The notes: generated by a model not told the origin, from the letters alone. Positions 1-9,146 are shown, counted from the stretch's first letter. The stretch is 64,000 bases of DNA from Enterococcus ureasiticus (GCF_001730285.1 NZ_MIJZ01000001.1:124001-188000), one strand, 5' to 3'. Made by a program: numbers and translations.

Positions 1-277
1 AAAACCAAAGCAGCAAAAGGCTAAGCGTGTAAATGAAGAAATCACAAAAGTTTATTTCAATGGCGGTAAGAAAAAGAAATTAAGAGCACTTGATTTTGTA
101 GGAACTATTTCAAAAATTGAAGGCATCACATCAGAAGATATAGGGATTATTACCATTCAAGAAAATGTGACATACGTTGATATTTTAAATGGAAAAGGCC
201 AACTGGTTATTCAAGCAATGAAAGAACGAACGATCAAAGGCAAGCAATTGAAAGTCCACGTGGCAAGAAAAAAATAA
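1..277 (+). CDS. DEAD-box RNA helicase, C-terminal fragment (DbpA-type RNA-binding domain)
   Basis: The reading frame is open from base 2 to a TAA at 275-277, and the 5' part lies outside the window. The visible 91 residues start with a basic linker (KPKQQKAKR) and continue into a compact domain with the pattern [19 protein letters not shown], then [11 protein letters not shown], ending VHVARKK. This matches the DbpA-type RRM-like domain found at the C-terminus of DEAD-box helicases of the DbpA/YxiN/CshA group, which tethers the helicase to structured RNA such as 23S rRNA. The helicase core is not visible, so the exact subfamily is an inference. A strong terminator follows directly. Confidence 0.75.
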   Translation, partial: KPKQQKAKRVNEEITKVYFNGGKKKKLRALDFVGTISKIEGITSEDIGIITIQENVTYVDILNGKGQLVIQAMKERTIKGKQLKVHVARKK

Positions 278-284
278 AATAATA

Positions 285-321
285 AAGAACATAACTCAGG
301 GGAAGGTTGAGTTATGTTCTT
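285..321 (+). terminator. Rho-independent terminator of the helicase gene
   Basis: A 14-bp perfect stem (AAGAACATAACTCA with TGAGTTATGTTCTT) with a 9-nt loop is followed by a T-rich stretch. It sits 7 bp after the helicase stop codon. The A-rich left flank means it may also serve the converging dehydrogenase gene. Confidence 0.9.
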
Positions 322-346
322 ATTTTTTAGTTTAATAGTTAAATCA

Positions 347-1183
347 TCAGTGATCCGTCGTCAGAGTCAATTGTTTCCAAGTTTCAATACTTGTTTTAGA
401 GGCATCAATCTTTTGGGTTGCATGTTTATACGCATCACTTCCTAATAGTAATCTAAGAGGTGGCTCCATTGAACTTTCAGTCATTTTAATCATTGCTTCA
501 GCAGCTAATTCTGGATTACCTGGCTGGTGTCCACTCAATTGCCTAAGCCCACGGATACTTTTTCCCGCAGATTGATTATAATCTGAAATCGTTGTTGTAT
601 TTTCTTTGGCAGAACGTCCAGCAAAATCAGTTGTAAAATCGCCAGGTTCAATTAACGTTACATGGACTCCAAGAGGCATTACTTCTTGATAAAGTGATTC
701 TGAGTAGCCTTCAACAGCAAACTTACTGGCATGATAATAACCGAAACCAGGGAACGCAACAAGACCGCCAACCGAAGAGATATTTAAAATATGTCCAGTA
801 TTCGCTTTTCTCATTAAAGGTAAAACTTCACTTGTAACGCTAGCTAACCCAAAGAAATTAATATCAAAAAGATTCCTCGTTTCTTGTTCATCCGCTTCTT
901 CAATTGAAGAAAAATAACCTATTCCAGCATTGTTTACTAGAACATCGATTTGACCGAAATATTCAATTGCGCGACTTACTGCTTGTTTGACTTGTTCTTT
1001 TTTCGTTACGTCCAAAGGGATTATCAACACATCCGTTTCATTTGTCAAATAACTTTCAACATCTTGAGGATTGCGTGCAGTAGCGACCACGCGATAATGG
1101 TGTTCTAGTAATTTTAACGTGAGTGCTTTTCCAAATCCTGTCGAGGCTCCAGTTACGAACCAGACTTTTTCATTGTTTGTCAT
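347..1183 (-). CDS. Short-chain dehydrogenase/reductase (SDR)
   Basis: The 278-residue protein is a classical SDR oxidoreductase that uses NAD(P)H to reduce or oxidise carbonyl or alcohol substrates. Visible motifs are the cofactor-binding VTGASTGFGKA near the N-terminus, NNAG, the catalytic Ser in NISSVGG and the catalytic YHASK. I chose the ATG at 1183 because a TAGGAGG ribosome binding site lies 7 nt upstream; an upstream in-frame ATG at 1216 lacks one. It is divergent from a MerR-family gene, and its own promoter has the 19-bp spacer typical of MerR targets, so induction through that regulator is likely. The substrate cannot be read from the sequence. Confidence 0.88.
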   Translation of the reverse strand: MTNNEKVWFVTGASTGFGKALTLKLLEHHYRVVATARNPQDVESYLTNETDVLIIPLDVTKKEQVKQAVSRAIEYFGQIDVLVNNAGIGYFSSIEEADEQETRNLFDINFFGLASVTSEVLPLMRKANTGHILNISSVGGLVAFPGFGYYHASKFAVEGYSESLYQEVMPLGVHVTLIEPGDFTTDFAGRSAKENTTTISDYNQSAGKSIRGLRQLSGHQPGNPELAAEAMIKMTESSMEPPLRLLLGSDAYKHATQKIDASKTSIETWKQLTLTTDH

Positions 1184-1250
1184 ATTTTTTCCTCCTAAAA
1201 ATTTTGTTAAAGACACCTAATTTATAAGTGCCTTCTCATGGTACAATGAA

Positions 1251-1281
1251 ACTATAAACCTTGAGAGTTACACTCAGTCAA
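1251..1281 (-). promoter_or_regulatory. MerR-type promoter with 19-bp spacer and operator dyad
   Basis: On the minus strand, TTGACT (1276-1281) and TATAGT (1251-1256) are separated by 19 bp instead of 17. The dyad GAGT-TAC-ACTC at 1265-1275 lies inside the spacer. Overlong spacers with a central dyad are the hallmark of MerR-activated promoters. It drives the SDR gene. Confidence 0.75.
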
Positions 1282-1301
1282 ATAGAAAGAAGAGGATTCT
1301 A

Positions 1302-1697
1302 TTGTATACAGTTAAAGAAGTAGCACAAAAAATGGATATTTCTCCACACACTTTACGCTTTTATGAAAATCAAGGACTATTTCCTCATGTGATAAGAAAT
1401 GAGTACAATGTACGTCAATTTTCAAATGAAGATTTGGATTGGGTAAGAATTGTACAAGCTTTAAGAACAACTGGAATGAGATTATCTGAAGTTAAACGTT
1501 ATGTAGACCTTTGTGAAGTTGGGAATTCTACTATGGAAGAACGTTCAAAACTAATTACAAATCAACGAGAAAATGCAGAGATGGAACTCGCGAAAATGAA
1601 GAAAAAAATCCGAATTTTGAAAGAAAAAGAATATTATTATGAAGACTTATTTTTAAAAGAGGGGCTCGACTATAGAAACCCTAAATTGAAAGGTTAA
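1302..1697 (+). CDS. MerR-family transcriptional regulator
   Basis: The 131-residue protein has the MerR winged helix at the N-terminus (YTVKEVAQKMDISPHTLRFYE, with the RFYE signature), a second helix-turn-helix wing (NVRQFSNEDLDWVRIVQALR), and a C-terminal coiled coil (about residues 75-118) for dimerisation. No cysteine cluster typical of metal-sensing MerR proteins is present, so it probably senses an organic or redox signal, as the MerR regulators beside SDR or aldehyde reductase genes do. Translation starts at TTG with AGAAGAGGA upstream. It probably controls the divergent dehydrogenase and itself from the shared 120-bp intergenic region. Confidence 0.88.
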   Translation: MYTVKEVAQKMDISPHTLRFYENQGLFPHVIRNEYNVRQFSNEDLDWVRIVQALRTTGMRLSEVKRYVDLCEVGNSTMEERSKLITNQRENAEMELAKMKKKIRILKEKEYYYEDLFLKEGLDYRNPKLKG

Positions 1698-1864
1698 ATG
1701 TGTTATTTCAATACTCTAATTTTTTTTTAAGAAGCGAATCAGAAGCAGAAAGTCAGTGCACAAAAGAGGTAAAATAAAAGGAGATCATTCTCTAAAAGAC
1801 TGTGCATCAATCCAGAATTTTAAACAGAGATGAATATAAAAACTCAATTTGGAGATAAGCTAGA

Positions 1865-3679
1865 ATGAAAAAATTAAAAGATATAATTAGTAGTCGTAAC
1901 CTATCAACAACTAAAAATCGGAAACGAGTTGGCGTCATTGTTTTATTTTTGGCTATTTTGATTTTTTTGCTGTTTACAATCCGATTTTCATATATTTTGC
2001 TTACAGGTAAAGTTGCCGGAACTTCTCTTGCTGAAAAGACAAAAGAGCTGTATGAAGTTCATGAGACTCTGGAAGCGAAACGAGGATCAATTTTTGATAA
2101 AGATGGCAATGTATTAGTCGAGGATTCGAGCGCATTTTCGCTATATGCTATTTTAGATGAAAACTATACTGATTTAGAAGGTAAAAAACTTTATGTACAG
2201 GAAAAAGATTGGGCGACAATTGCCGAAATCTTTGAAAAGCATGTAAAAATAGATAAAGAGATGACATTAAAGCAATTAAAACCTAGTGTAAATGAAGCAG
2301 GAGAGCCTGTTACAACAGTTGAATTTGGAACAAATGGAAAAAATTTGAGTTTTGAAACGAAACGAAATATACAAGAAGAACTAGATAAGAAAAAGATTTC
2401 AGGGATTTATTTTAGAGAAGAAAAAAAACGTGCCTATCAAGTTGGCAATTTTGCCTCTTACTTTATTGGTTATACTAATCAAGACGACAAAGGCAATGAA
2501 CAGGGTGTAATGGGAATCGAAGAGGCTTATGATGATACATTATCTGGTAAAAATGGTTCTCGTAGTTATGAGAAAAACTCGGCATTTGGTGATGTAAAAC
2601 CTGGAAGTGTGAAGGAAAAAAAACGTGTTGATGGAAGTGATGTCTATACAACATTAGATAGTAATCTACAATCATATCTAGAAGAACTATTAGACAATGC
2701 AACGCAAAAATATCAGCCAGAACATATCACTGCCACTTTGATGGAAGCAAAAACGGGGAATATCTTAGCAACTTCTCAACGTCCATCTTTTGCATTAGAT
2801 ACAAAAAAAGGGTTAGATGACCCTAACACTGCACGCTGGAGTAATATTCTTGTAGAAGATGTCTATGAACCAGGTTCAACAATGAAAAGTATGATGGTAG
2901 CAAGTGCGATCGAAGAAAATAAATTCAACGAAAGTGAACAGTTTGCCTCAGGGAGTATCAAGGTTGATGATACAAAGATCAATGATTGGAACAACGGCGT
3001 AGGTGACGGGAATATGACGTTTAGACAGGGTCTGGCATGGTCAAGTAATGTTGGAATGGTGACACTGCAAGAACGAATGCCTGATTTGTGGCAAGAATAT
3101 CTTAAAAAATTTGGTTTTGGTCAAAGTACAAATTTTGGTTTAGCTGGTGAAGCTGCCGGAGAAATCCAGAATAAAACAACAGTCGACAGAGCAATGACGT
3201 CTTATGGTCAAGGGATCTCTGTGACTCACTTACAAATGTTACAAGCTTATACAGCTATTGCCAACGGTGGAAAGATGTTAAAACCTAATATCATCAGTAA
3301 AGTTGTTTCTTCAACTGGCGAAGAAACAATTACTGAACCAGAAATAGTAGGAACACCAATTTCAAGTGAAACAGCTAAGAAAGTCTTGGAATATATGAAA
3401 GATGTCACAGTAGATACTAGATATGGCATGGGGAAAGAATATGCAATTGAAGGATTGAATGTTTCTGCTAAAACGGGGACAGCAGAATTCTTTGAAAATG
3501 GTATTTATCAAACGCAAGAATATTTGCATTCGGTTGTTACAATCACACCAACGGAAGACCCTAAATATATTTTTTATATGACGCTTAAAAAACCTTTGTT
3601 GGAAGGTGTTTCAGCAAATGACATTATTTCTGATGTATCGAACAAATTAGTAAAACGAGCGATGGTTGCTCGTGATTAA
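1865..3679 (+). CDS. Class B penicillin-binding protein, PBP2x-like but without PASTA domains
   Basis: This 604-residue transpeptidase cross-links peptidoglycan outside the membrane. It has a basic cytoplasmic tail, one membrane helix (about 22-46), an N-terminal pedestal domain starting at EAKRGSIFD, and a transpeptidase domain with all three active-site motifs: S338-T-M-K341, S393-S-N395 and K536-T-G-T. The sequence tracks streptococcal PBP2x closely (DENY, TATLMEAKTGNILATSQRPSF, SYGQGISVT), yet it stops just after the transpeptidase domain, where PBP2x has two PASTA domains. It is not in a division/cell-wall cluster. It is therefore probably a second, accessory PBP2x paralogue. The ribosome binding site is GGAG and the gene is monocistronic. 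Confidence 0.88.
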   Translation: MKKLKDIISSRNLSTTKNRKRVGVIVLFLAILIFLLFTIRFSYILLTGKVAGTSLAEKTKELYEVHETLEAKRGSIFDKDGNVLVEDSSAFSLYAILDENYTDLEGKKLYVQEKDWATIAEIFEKHVKIDKEMTLKQLKPSVNEAGEPVTTVEFGTNGKNLSFETKRNIQEELDKKKISGIYFREEKKRAYQVGNFASYFIGYTNQDDKGNEQGVMGIEEAYDDTLSGKNGSRSYEKNSAFGDVKPGSVKEKKRVDGSDVYTTLDSNLQSYLEELLDNATQKYQPEHITATLMEAKTGNILATSQRPSFALDTKKGLDDPNTARWSNILVEDVYEPGSTMKSMMVASAIEENKFNESEQFASGSIKVDDTKINDWNNGVGDGNMTFRQGLAWSSNVGMVTLQERMPDLWQEYLKKFGFGQSTNFGLAGEAAGEIQNKTTVDRAMTSYGQGISVTHLQMLQAYTAIANGGKMLKPNIISKVVSSTGEETITEPEIVGTPISSETAKKVLEYMKDVTVDTRYGMGKEYAIEGLNVSAKTGTAEFFENGIYQTQEYLHSVVTITPTEDPKYIFYMTLKKPLLEGVSANDIISDVSNKLVKRAMVARD

Positions 3680-3680
3680 A

Positions 3681-3718
3681 AAAACGAACATACCTCCTAA
3701 TGAGGCGTGTTCGTTTTT
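3681..3718. terminator. Bidirectional terminator between pbp and rqcH
   Basis: A stem AAAACGAACA with TGTTCGTTTT, extended inside by CCTC/GAGG, has A- and T-tracts on either side. It starts 1 bp after the pbp stop. The stop codon of the converging rqcH gene lies inside it. Confidence 0.88.
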
Positions 3719-5403
3719 AGCGTTTCAATTAATTGCTCATCTGGTGTAACATAAATCGTTTTTTGATTTTCATAAATGACATATCCTGGTTTAGCGCCAT
3801 TGGGTTTATGAACGTGTTTTACTTGAACATAATCAACTGGAACTTGGGCAGATAAGCGATATTTAGAATAATAAGCGGCAAGATTAGCGGCTTCCAATAA
3901 TGTTTCGTTAGACGGATCGGTATTTTTGATGATCACATGAGAGCCAGGGATATCTTTTGCATGAAGCCAAATATCTGTCTTTTTAGCTGTTTTAAGCGTC
4001 AGCTGATCATTTTGTAGATTATTACGGCCGACAAGGATCAGGCTACCGTCTGTTGAGTAGAATTCTTCTGGTTTGCTTTTTTTGGGTTGTTTCTGTTTTT
4101 TAGCACCGCGATTTTTGACATATCCTTGTTCGATCAATTCCTCACGAATCATCTGGATATCCATCGGACCTGCGATTTCTAATTGTGATAGAACAGATTC
4201 TAAATAGCTGATTTCCTGATTAGCTTGTTCAATTTGACCATGAACAACCTTGACCGCATTTTTTAGTTTTTGATATTTTTGAAAATATTTTTGCGCGTTT
4301 TGATTTGGTGTAAGAGCTGGATTTAATTTTATTTTTAATAACTGATCTTCTTCGTAATAATTTGGCAGTTCAACGAATTCAGCCCCTTTTGGAACTTGAG
4401 CCATAAATGTTGTTAAAAGTTCACCGTCGCGACGATAGTTTTCTGCATGTTCTGTGTCTGCTAATGTTTGTTGGAGTTTTACAACTTTACTTTGATTTCG
4501 TTTTAGTTCGTTTTCAATTTTATGGATTAGCTCGCCACCTTGTTGTTTAACGCGGTCTTTTTCAGCTTTTCCACCATAAAAGGCATCTAGTAATTCGCTA
4601 AGATTCACAAAGTTTTCTTGTTTTCCTTCAAGAGACGCAAAGGGAAGAGGGGTAAAGAATTCTTTCTTCTCTGTTAATGTTAAAGTTGGTGCAATTTCAT
4701 GTTCAATAGAAGTCCAAAATGACTGCCAAACGAGCATTTTTTCGTTAGGACGTTCATTCAAACGAAAAGCTATCTCGTCAGCTGTATCTTTTCCTAAACC
4801 CTGAAATTGACTTTGTAAATACTTCCCGTTGATTTCATTTGTTTTTGAAAGGATTTCAAAGACTTTTTCTTTAGTGGATAAGAATGGATTTTGCTGATCT
4901 TGTTTTGGTGGATCGATATATTCAACACCAGGTAGTAAAGAGCGGTAACTGTTTTGAGAGCTACCGATATGTTTGATCGCATCTAAAATTTTCCCGTTTT
5001 CTTTATTTACCAAAACAATCGTACTGTGTCTGCCCATCAATTCAACGATAAGAACGATATTTTGTAGATCCCCAAGTTCATCTCTTTTAGTGAAAGTAAA
5101 GTGGATCACTCGATCATTATCAATTTGATGAATCTGTTCTAAAATGGCACCTTCTAAAAACTTTCGCAACATCATAACAAAATTTGGCGGTGTATCAGGA
5201 TTAGCATAAGCGATTTCGGTCAGTTGAACCCGAGCGTAACTTGGGTGAGCCGATAAAAGTAATTTATGATTTTTCCCTTTAGTGCGGATAACTAAAATAA
5301 TTTCATTTTCATAAGGCTGATGAATTTTTGAAATTCGGCCTGTGGCTAAAGTCTCGGACAATTCAGAGACCATTGCATGAGTAAATACGCCATCAAATGA
5401 CAT
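3697..5403 (-). CDS. rqcH: Ribosome quality control factor RqcH (NFACT protein, FbpA homologue)
   Basis: The 568-residue NFACT-family protein binds obstructed 50S subunits with peptidyl-tRNA and recruits tRNA-Ala to add C-terminal alanine tails that mark the stalled chain for degradation. Older annotation calls it fibronectin-binding protein. The NFACT-N domain is at the N-terminus, a long coiled coil lies at about 285-410 and the NFACT-R domain (LILVGRNNLQND, IWLHAKDIPGSHV) at about 445-555. I start at 5403 (MSFDGVFTHAM) because GAGGG lies 6 nt upstream. With this start the catalytic pair falls at D97-R98, the numbering known in Bacillus RqcH. Confidence 0.93.
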   Translation of the reverse strand: MSFDGVFTHAMVSELSETLATGRISKIHQPYENEIILVIRTKGKNHKLLLSAHPSYARVQLTEIAYANPDTPPNFVMMLRKFLEGAILEQIHQIDNDRVIHFTFTKRDELGDLQNIVLIVELMGRHSTIVLVNKENGKILDAIKHIGSSQNSYRSLLPGVEYIDPPKQDQQNPFLSTKEKVFEILSKTNEINGKYLQSQFQGLGKDTADEIAFRLNERPNEKMLVWQSFWTSIEHEIAPTLTLTEKKEFFTPLPFASLEGKQENFVNLSELLDAFYGGKAEKDRVKQQGGELIHKIENELKRNQSKVVKLQQTLADTEHAENYRRDGELLTTFMAQVPKGAEFVELPNYYEEDQLLKIKLNPALTPNQNAQKYFQKYQKLKNAVKVVHGQIEQANQEISYLESVLSQLEIAGPMDIQMIREELIEQGYVKNRGAKKQKQPKKSKPEEFYSTDGSLILVGRNNLQNDQLTLKTAKKTDIWLHAKDIPGSHVIIKNTDPSNETLLEAANLAAYYSKYRLSAQVPVDYVQVKHVHKPNGAKPGYVIYENQKTIYVTPDEQLIETLKTNTPH

Positions 5404-5583
5404 AAACATCCCTCAATTCTATATACATAATAATACTATTATAACGGAGTTCTTTTTATTTATAAAGGAAGTGGGAAATAAAAGCTTGAGAATGTGAAAT
5501 TGATGAATCTATTTAGCAAATGACTGCGCTTTCCTATGTTTTTTAGTATAATAAGAGTAGCTTTTCAACAAGGGGGAACGGAT

Positions 5584-6528
5584 ATGGTAAAAAGATTAAT
5601 CAGTGCGAGTTACAGTGAAGTAGCAAAAATGACAGCGGAGGAATTGAAACAGTCGATTAAGGCGAGTGAAGGTCGGACGATTTTGTCTGAAAATGTCGTT
5701 ATAGCATCACCTCAAGCTGGCGATATCAGTAATGCAGAAGTGGCTGCGGCATTTGGAGCAGATTTGATTTTATTAAATGTTTTTGACTGTTTTAATCCAA
5801 TCGTACAAGGGATTCCAGGTATGTCAATGGAAGAGGTTATGTCGTATTGGCAGAATCCAGAAAAAAATAAAATCAATCCAATCCCTATTTTAAAAGAGTT
5901 AGTTGGACGTCCGATTGGGGTAAATTTAGAACCAGTGGATGAATCATCGGCCATGTTTAGTGACAAGTTAGCCATAAGTCGTGGCCGTACAAGTTCTAAA
6001 GAAACGATTCAAAAAGCAGAAGAAATGGGCATCGATTTTATTTGTTTAACTGGAAATCCAGGGACAGGTGTAACCAATTTAGAAATTGCCAAAGCAGTTA
6101 AAATCGCAAAAGAAAATTTCTCTGGCCTGATTATTGCTGGAAAAATGCACAGTGCAGGATCAGATGAGCCGGTAGTGTCGAATGAAGCAGTCGAAGCGTA
6201 TGCAAAAGCGGGTGCAGATATTCTATTATTGCCAGCAGTTGGAACGGTCCAAGGATTTGCAGAAGAAGATATGAAAGGAGCTGTGGCAATTGCAAAAAAA
6301 TATAATTTATTAACAATGTCAGCAATTGGTACTAGTCAAGAAAGTGCAAACAAAGAAACGATTCGCCAAATTGCATTGATCAATAAAATTTGCGGAGTAG
6401 ACATTCAACATATCGGTGATGCTGGTTATGGTGGACTTGCGCCAGTTGAGAATATTTATGAAATGTCCGTAGCGATTCGTGGAATGCGTCATACGATCAA
6501 TCGAATGGCACGTTCAGTCAATCGATAA
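5584..6528 (+). CDS. Conserved protein of unknown function, TIM-barrel-like
   Basis: I do not recognise a characterised family for this 314-residue soluble protein. It begins MVKRLISASYSEVAKM, and repeating beta-alpha patterns (ENVVIASPQAGDISNAEVAAAFGAD, GVNLEP, GIDFICLTGNPGTGV, SGLIIAGKMHSAG, GADILLLPAVGTVQGF, HIGDAGYGG) suggest a TIM barrel with phosphate-binding glycine loops near the end, as in phosphonomutase or phosphate-sugar enzymes. The start at 5584 has AAGGGGGAA upstream; an earlier in-frame ATG at 5536 overlaps the probable -10 TATAAT (5547-5552) and is rejected. The gene stands alone between two terminators. Confidence 0.75.
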   Translation: MVKRLISASYSEVAKMTAEELKQSIKASEGRTILSENVVIASPQAGDISNAEVAAAFGADLILLNVFDCFNPIVQGIPGMSMEEVMSYWQNPEKNKINPIPILKELVGRPIGVNLEPVDESSAMFSDKLAISRGRTSSKETIQKAEEMGIDFICLTGNPGTGVTNLEIAKAVKIAKENFSGLIIAGKMHSAGSDEPVVSNEAVEAYAKAGADILLLPAVGTVQGFAEEDMKGAVAIAKKYNLLTMSAIGTSQESANKETIRQIALINKICGVDIQHIGDAGYGGLAPVENIYEMSVAIRGMRHTINRMARSVNR

Positions 6529-6531
6529 AAT

Positions 6532-6570
6532 AAAAACAAGAAGCGAGAGTATACTCCGCTTCTTGTTTTT
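6532..6570. terminator. Bidirectional terminator
   Basis: The 14-bp stem AAAAACAAGAAGCG with CGCTTCTTGTTTTT lies between the unknown barrel gene and the converging methionine synthase-like gene. Confidence 0.9.
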
Positions 6571-6572
6571 AT

Positions 6573-7694
6573 TTAAGCATCTTTCCAGACTACTTTAGCT
6601 GTATCAACCACTAGTCTTACTTTGGCCCATTGTTCCTCTTCTGTTAAGTAATTGCCTTCTTCAGTAGAAGCGAATCCGCATTGAGGAGAAAGACATAGAT
6701 TTTCTAAAGGGATGAAGGACGTAGCCTCAGTAATTCGTTTTATTAAACTATCTTCTGATTCCAATTTAGGAAACTTAGAAGTTACTAAACCAAGAACTAC
6801 TTTTTTAGCAGGACCGTTTTTATAGATTTGTGCTAATGGCTCAAATCCACCCGAACGATCATCATCATATTCTAAGAAATAGCCATCAATGTTCAATTGC
6901 GCTAAATAAGCGGCAACATGATCGTAAGGACCAGCAATCGCCCAGTCAGATTTATAATTCCCTCGACAAACATGCATTGTGATAGTTAGATCCTCAGGTA
7001 AATCTTTAAGCAATTGATTTACTACAGTTACGCCAGCCTCGCATTGTTGTTGCCAATGTTTGATTTCTTCTTCGGTTTTAGCATTTTCGATAAAACCCGT
7101 ATACATTCCCCAAGAAGTATCATCCAGTTGGAGATAGCGACAACCCAAATCGTAGAATTTTAGAATCGTTTGATGGTAGGCCTTAGCCAAATCATCGATA
7201 AAGACATTCTCATCTGTGTAACTTTCATAGGTAAAAGTATCACTTTTACGGTTAAAAAGTAGCGTGGGAGAAGGGATCGTTGTTTTAGCTAAAATTCCTT
7301 CTGGAGTATGCTCATTCAGAAAAGTAAAAGCCTCAAAAAATGGATGATTTGGATTGAACGTAACCTTATCTGAAATTTGATAAGAAGCAGCTCTTGTTTC
7401 CACTTCATTAAATTGATAGCCGTGCTCAGGAATTACTTGCTCAACACCGTTTAAGCCCCAGAGAAAATCTAAATGCCACCAACTGCGACGAAATTCACCA
7501 TCCGTTACGGCTTTTAAGCCATTTTCCACTTGCTTATTGATTAATTCAATAATGGCTTGATCTTCAACATATTTTAATTTTTCTGCGGATATTGTGTTAT
7601 TTCCAAATTGCTCTCTAGTTTTTTTTAATGCTTCAGGTCGTAGAAAACTACCTACCTGATCATAGCGAAATGGAATCTCTTTAATTTTTGTCAT
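6573..7694 (-). CDS. MetE C-terminal-domain-like methionine synthase (YxjG/YxjH family), copy 2
   Basis: The 373-residue protein corresponds to the catalytic C-terminal half of cobalamin-independent methionine synthase only. It has FRYDQVGSFLRPEALK at the N-terminus, TDGEFRRSWWHLDF, the zinc-ligand region MHVCRGN, and SPQCGFAS at the C-terminus, where the cysteines and histidine bind zinc. Members of this YxjG/YxjH family transfer a methyl group to homocysteine, but the donor (folate or S-methyl compound) is not settled. It is the second gene behind the T-box leader, 20 bp after a paralogue, with GGAGG 8 nt before the ATG. The tandem duplicate suggests different donors or dosage. Confidence 0.85.
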   Translation of the reverse strand: MTKIKEIPFRYDQVGSFLRPEALKKTREQFGNNTISAEKLKYVEDQAIIELINKQVENGLKAVTDGEFRRSWWHLDFLWGLNGVEQVIPEHGYQFNEVETRAASYQISDKVTFNPNHPFFEAFTFLNEHTPEGILAKTTIPSPTLLFNRKSDTFTYESYTDENVFIDDLAKAYHQTILKFYDLGCRYLQLDDTSWGMYTGFIENAKTEEEIKHWQQQCEAGVTVVNQLLKDLPEDLTITMHVCRGNYKSDWAIAGPYDHVAAYLAQLNIDGYFLEYDDDRSGGFEPLAQIYKNGPAKKVVLGLVTSKFPKLESEDSLIKRITEATSFIPLENLCLSPQCGFASTEEGNYLTEEEQWAKVRLVVDTAKVVWKDA

Positions 7695-7714
7695 GTTGTT
7701 GCCTCCTTTTTATT

Positions 7715-8833
7715 TTATGCATCTTGCCAAATATTTTTAGCAATCGTTTTTACAAGATTAATTTTCTTCCATTGATCGTCCTCAGTCAAGTGATTTCCTT
7801 CATGTGTTGATGCAAAACCGCATTGAGGGGACAAACAAATCTGATCTAAAGGAACAAATTTGCACGCTTCTTTGATTCGTTTTTCAATGATTGATGACTC
7901 TTCAAGTAGCCCATTTTTAGTCGTAACCAATCCTAGGACGATACGTTGATCCTTCAAGTCTGCCAAGGGTTCAAAACCTCCAGATCGTTCATCATCGTAT
8001 TCTAAAAAGAAACCATCAAATGCGTCAATAGAAAATAAATTTTTTGCAATTGTTTCATATGAGCCGTTATAAAGCCAATGTGATTGAAAATTACCTTTAC
8101 AAAAATGGAAAGTAACTGCAAGGTCAGTAGGTTTGTTTGCTAAAGCTTTTTCGGTTACTTCTTGGAAATCATCTAGTAATTGATCAGCATCCAACCCATT
8201 ATTCTTGATCATCTCACGGAATCGGTCATCAAACAATCCACCCCAGCTTGTGTCATCTAATTGTAAGTAACGACAACCGGCATCATAGAAGGCTTGAATT
8301 GCATCTTGATATGTCTTGACTAAATCTTCTTTGAATGCTTCTAAAGAAGTATAAACAGGATTCTCGTTGTATTCTTTTGATAAAATCAGTGAATCTAGAA
8401 AAATCATATTGGGTCCAGGAATTGTTTGTTTAGCTAAAATAGGTGCCGCGTGTTTTTGAGTAAAACGAAAATGTTCAAGAAAAGGATGTTCTTTTGAAAA
8501 AGATAAAGGTCCACTAACATTGGTCCCTTGAGCATCTGTAGTAAGACCAAAAGCAGTTGTTTGAAAATCATAAACAGTGATACCGTTTAACCCTGCAATA
8601 AAGTCTAAATGCCACCAGCGACGACGAAATTCACCATCAGTCACAGCATGAAGCCCAGCCTTTTTTTGTTTTTCGATCAACTCAATGATTGCTTGATCTT
8701 CAGCTGTTGTAAGTTCTTCCTTAGAAATATCCCCATTAGTGAAAGCAGCACGTGCTTTTTTCAAAGATTCCGGTCTTAAAAAACTACCTACGATATCATA
8801 TCGGAAAGGGATCTTTTGCTTGTTGTTTGGCAT
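7715..8833 (-). CDS. MetE C-terminal-domain-like methionine synthase (YxjG/YxjH family), copy 1
   Basis: This is a 372-residue paralogue of the next gene, with the same landmarks: FRYDIVGSFLRPESLK, TDGEFRRRWWHLDF, FHFCKGN and SPQCGFASTHEGNHL. The N-terminal half of MetE that binds folate polyglutamate in full-length enzymes is absent, as is normal for this family. I prefer the ATG at 8833 because GGAGG lies 7 nt upstream; an ATG at 8839 would sit one base after it. The gene is first in a two-gene operon controlled by the T-box RNA that ends about 45 bp upstream, which fits a role in methionine supply. Confidence 0.85.
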   Translation of the reverse strand: MPNNKQKIPFRYDIVGSFLRPESLKKARAAFTNGDISKEELTTAEDQAIIELIEKQKKAGLHAVTDGEFRRRWWHLDFIAGLNGITVYDFQTTAFGLTTDAQGTNVSGPLSFSKEHPFLEHFRFTQKHAAPILAKQTIPGPNMIFLDSLILSKEYNENPVYTSLEAFKEDLVKTYQDAIQAFYDAGCRYLQLDDTSWGGLFDDRFREMIKNNGLDADQLLDDFQEVTEKALANKPTDLAVTFHFCKGNFQSHWLYNGSYETIAKNLFSIDAFDGFFLEYDDERSGGFEPLADLKDQRIVLGLVTTKNGLLEESSIIEKRIKEACKFVPLDQICLSPQCGFASTHEGNHLTEDDQWKKINLVKTIAKNIWQDA

Positions 8834-8880
8834 ATTCATTCCTCCATTTTTTAGTCAGATTTGTAAAAAAATACAAAAAA

Positions 8881-9140
8881 AGTCCAATACTTTTTTGCAA
8901 AAGTAAAGGACGACTGATCGCGTTACCACCTTTAATTCAAAAATCTCTCACAAGATTTTCCTCAATAGGTATAAATCATTTTGACTGATACCTAGACGCT
9001 ATAATGGGCGCACCCTAACATTTACGAAAAGACCATCTTCCTGCTTTTTCAAATTATCTCTTTTCAGCTACCGAGACTCTCTCATCAATTTTCTAAAAAC
9101 AGTACTCTTCTTTTCATCGTATTTTAATTTATTCATCATT
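8881..9140 (-). ncRNA. T-box leader, probably methionine-specific
   Basis: Read on the minus strand, this 260-nt leader has T-box landmarks: AGAGAGTCTCGGTAGCTG in stem I, an AGTA...GGAA specifier-loop signature, and the T-box sequence AGGTGGTAACGCG (8919-8931). It ends in a terminator hairpin (8881-8917, TACTTTTGC/AAAAAGTA and GTCC/GGAC) with a T-run. The bulge after GGAAG reads AUG (complement near 9034-9036), so uncharged tRNA-Met is the expected ligand, consistent with the methionine synthase-like genes downstream. The T-box proper has AACG where ACCG is usual. The specifier assignment comes from manual folding. Confidence 0.85.
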
Positions 9141-9146
9141 AAAGAA

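Noticed and set aside
8752-8988. 78-codon plus-strand reading frame
   Set aside because: It lies across the start of the methionine synthase-like gene and the T-box leader on the opposite strand, with no ribosome binding site.
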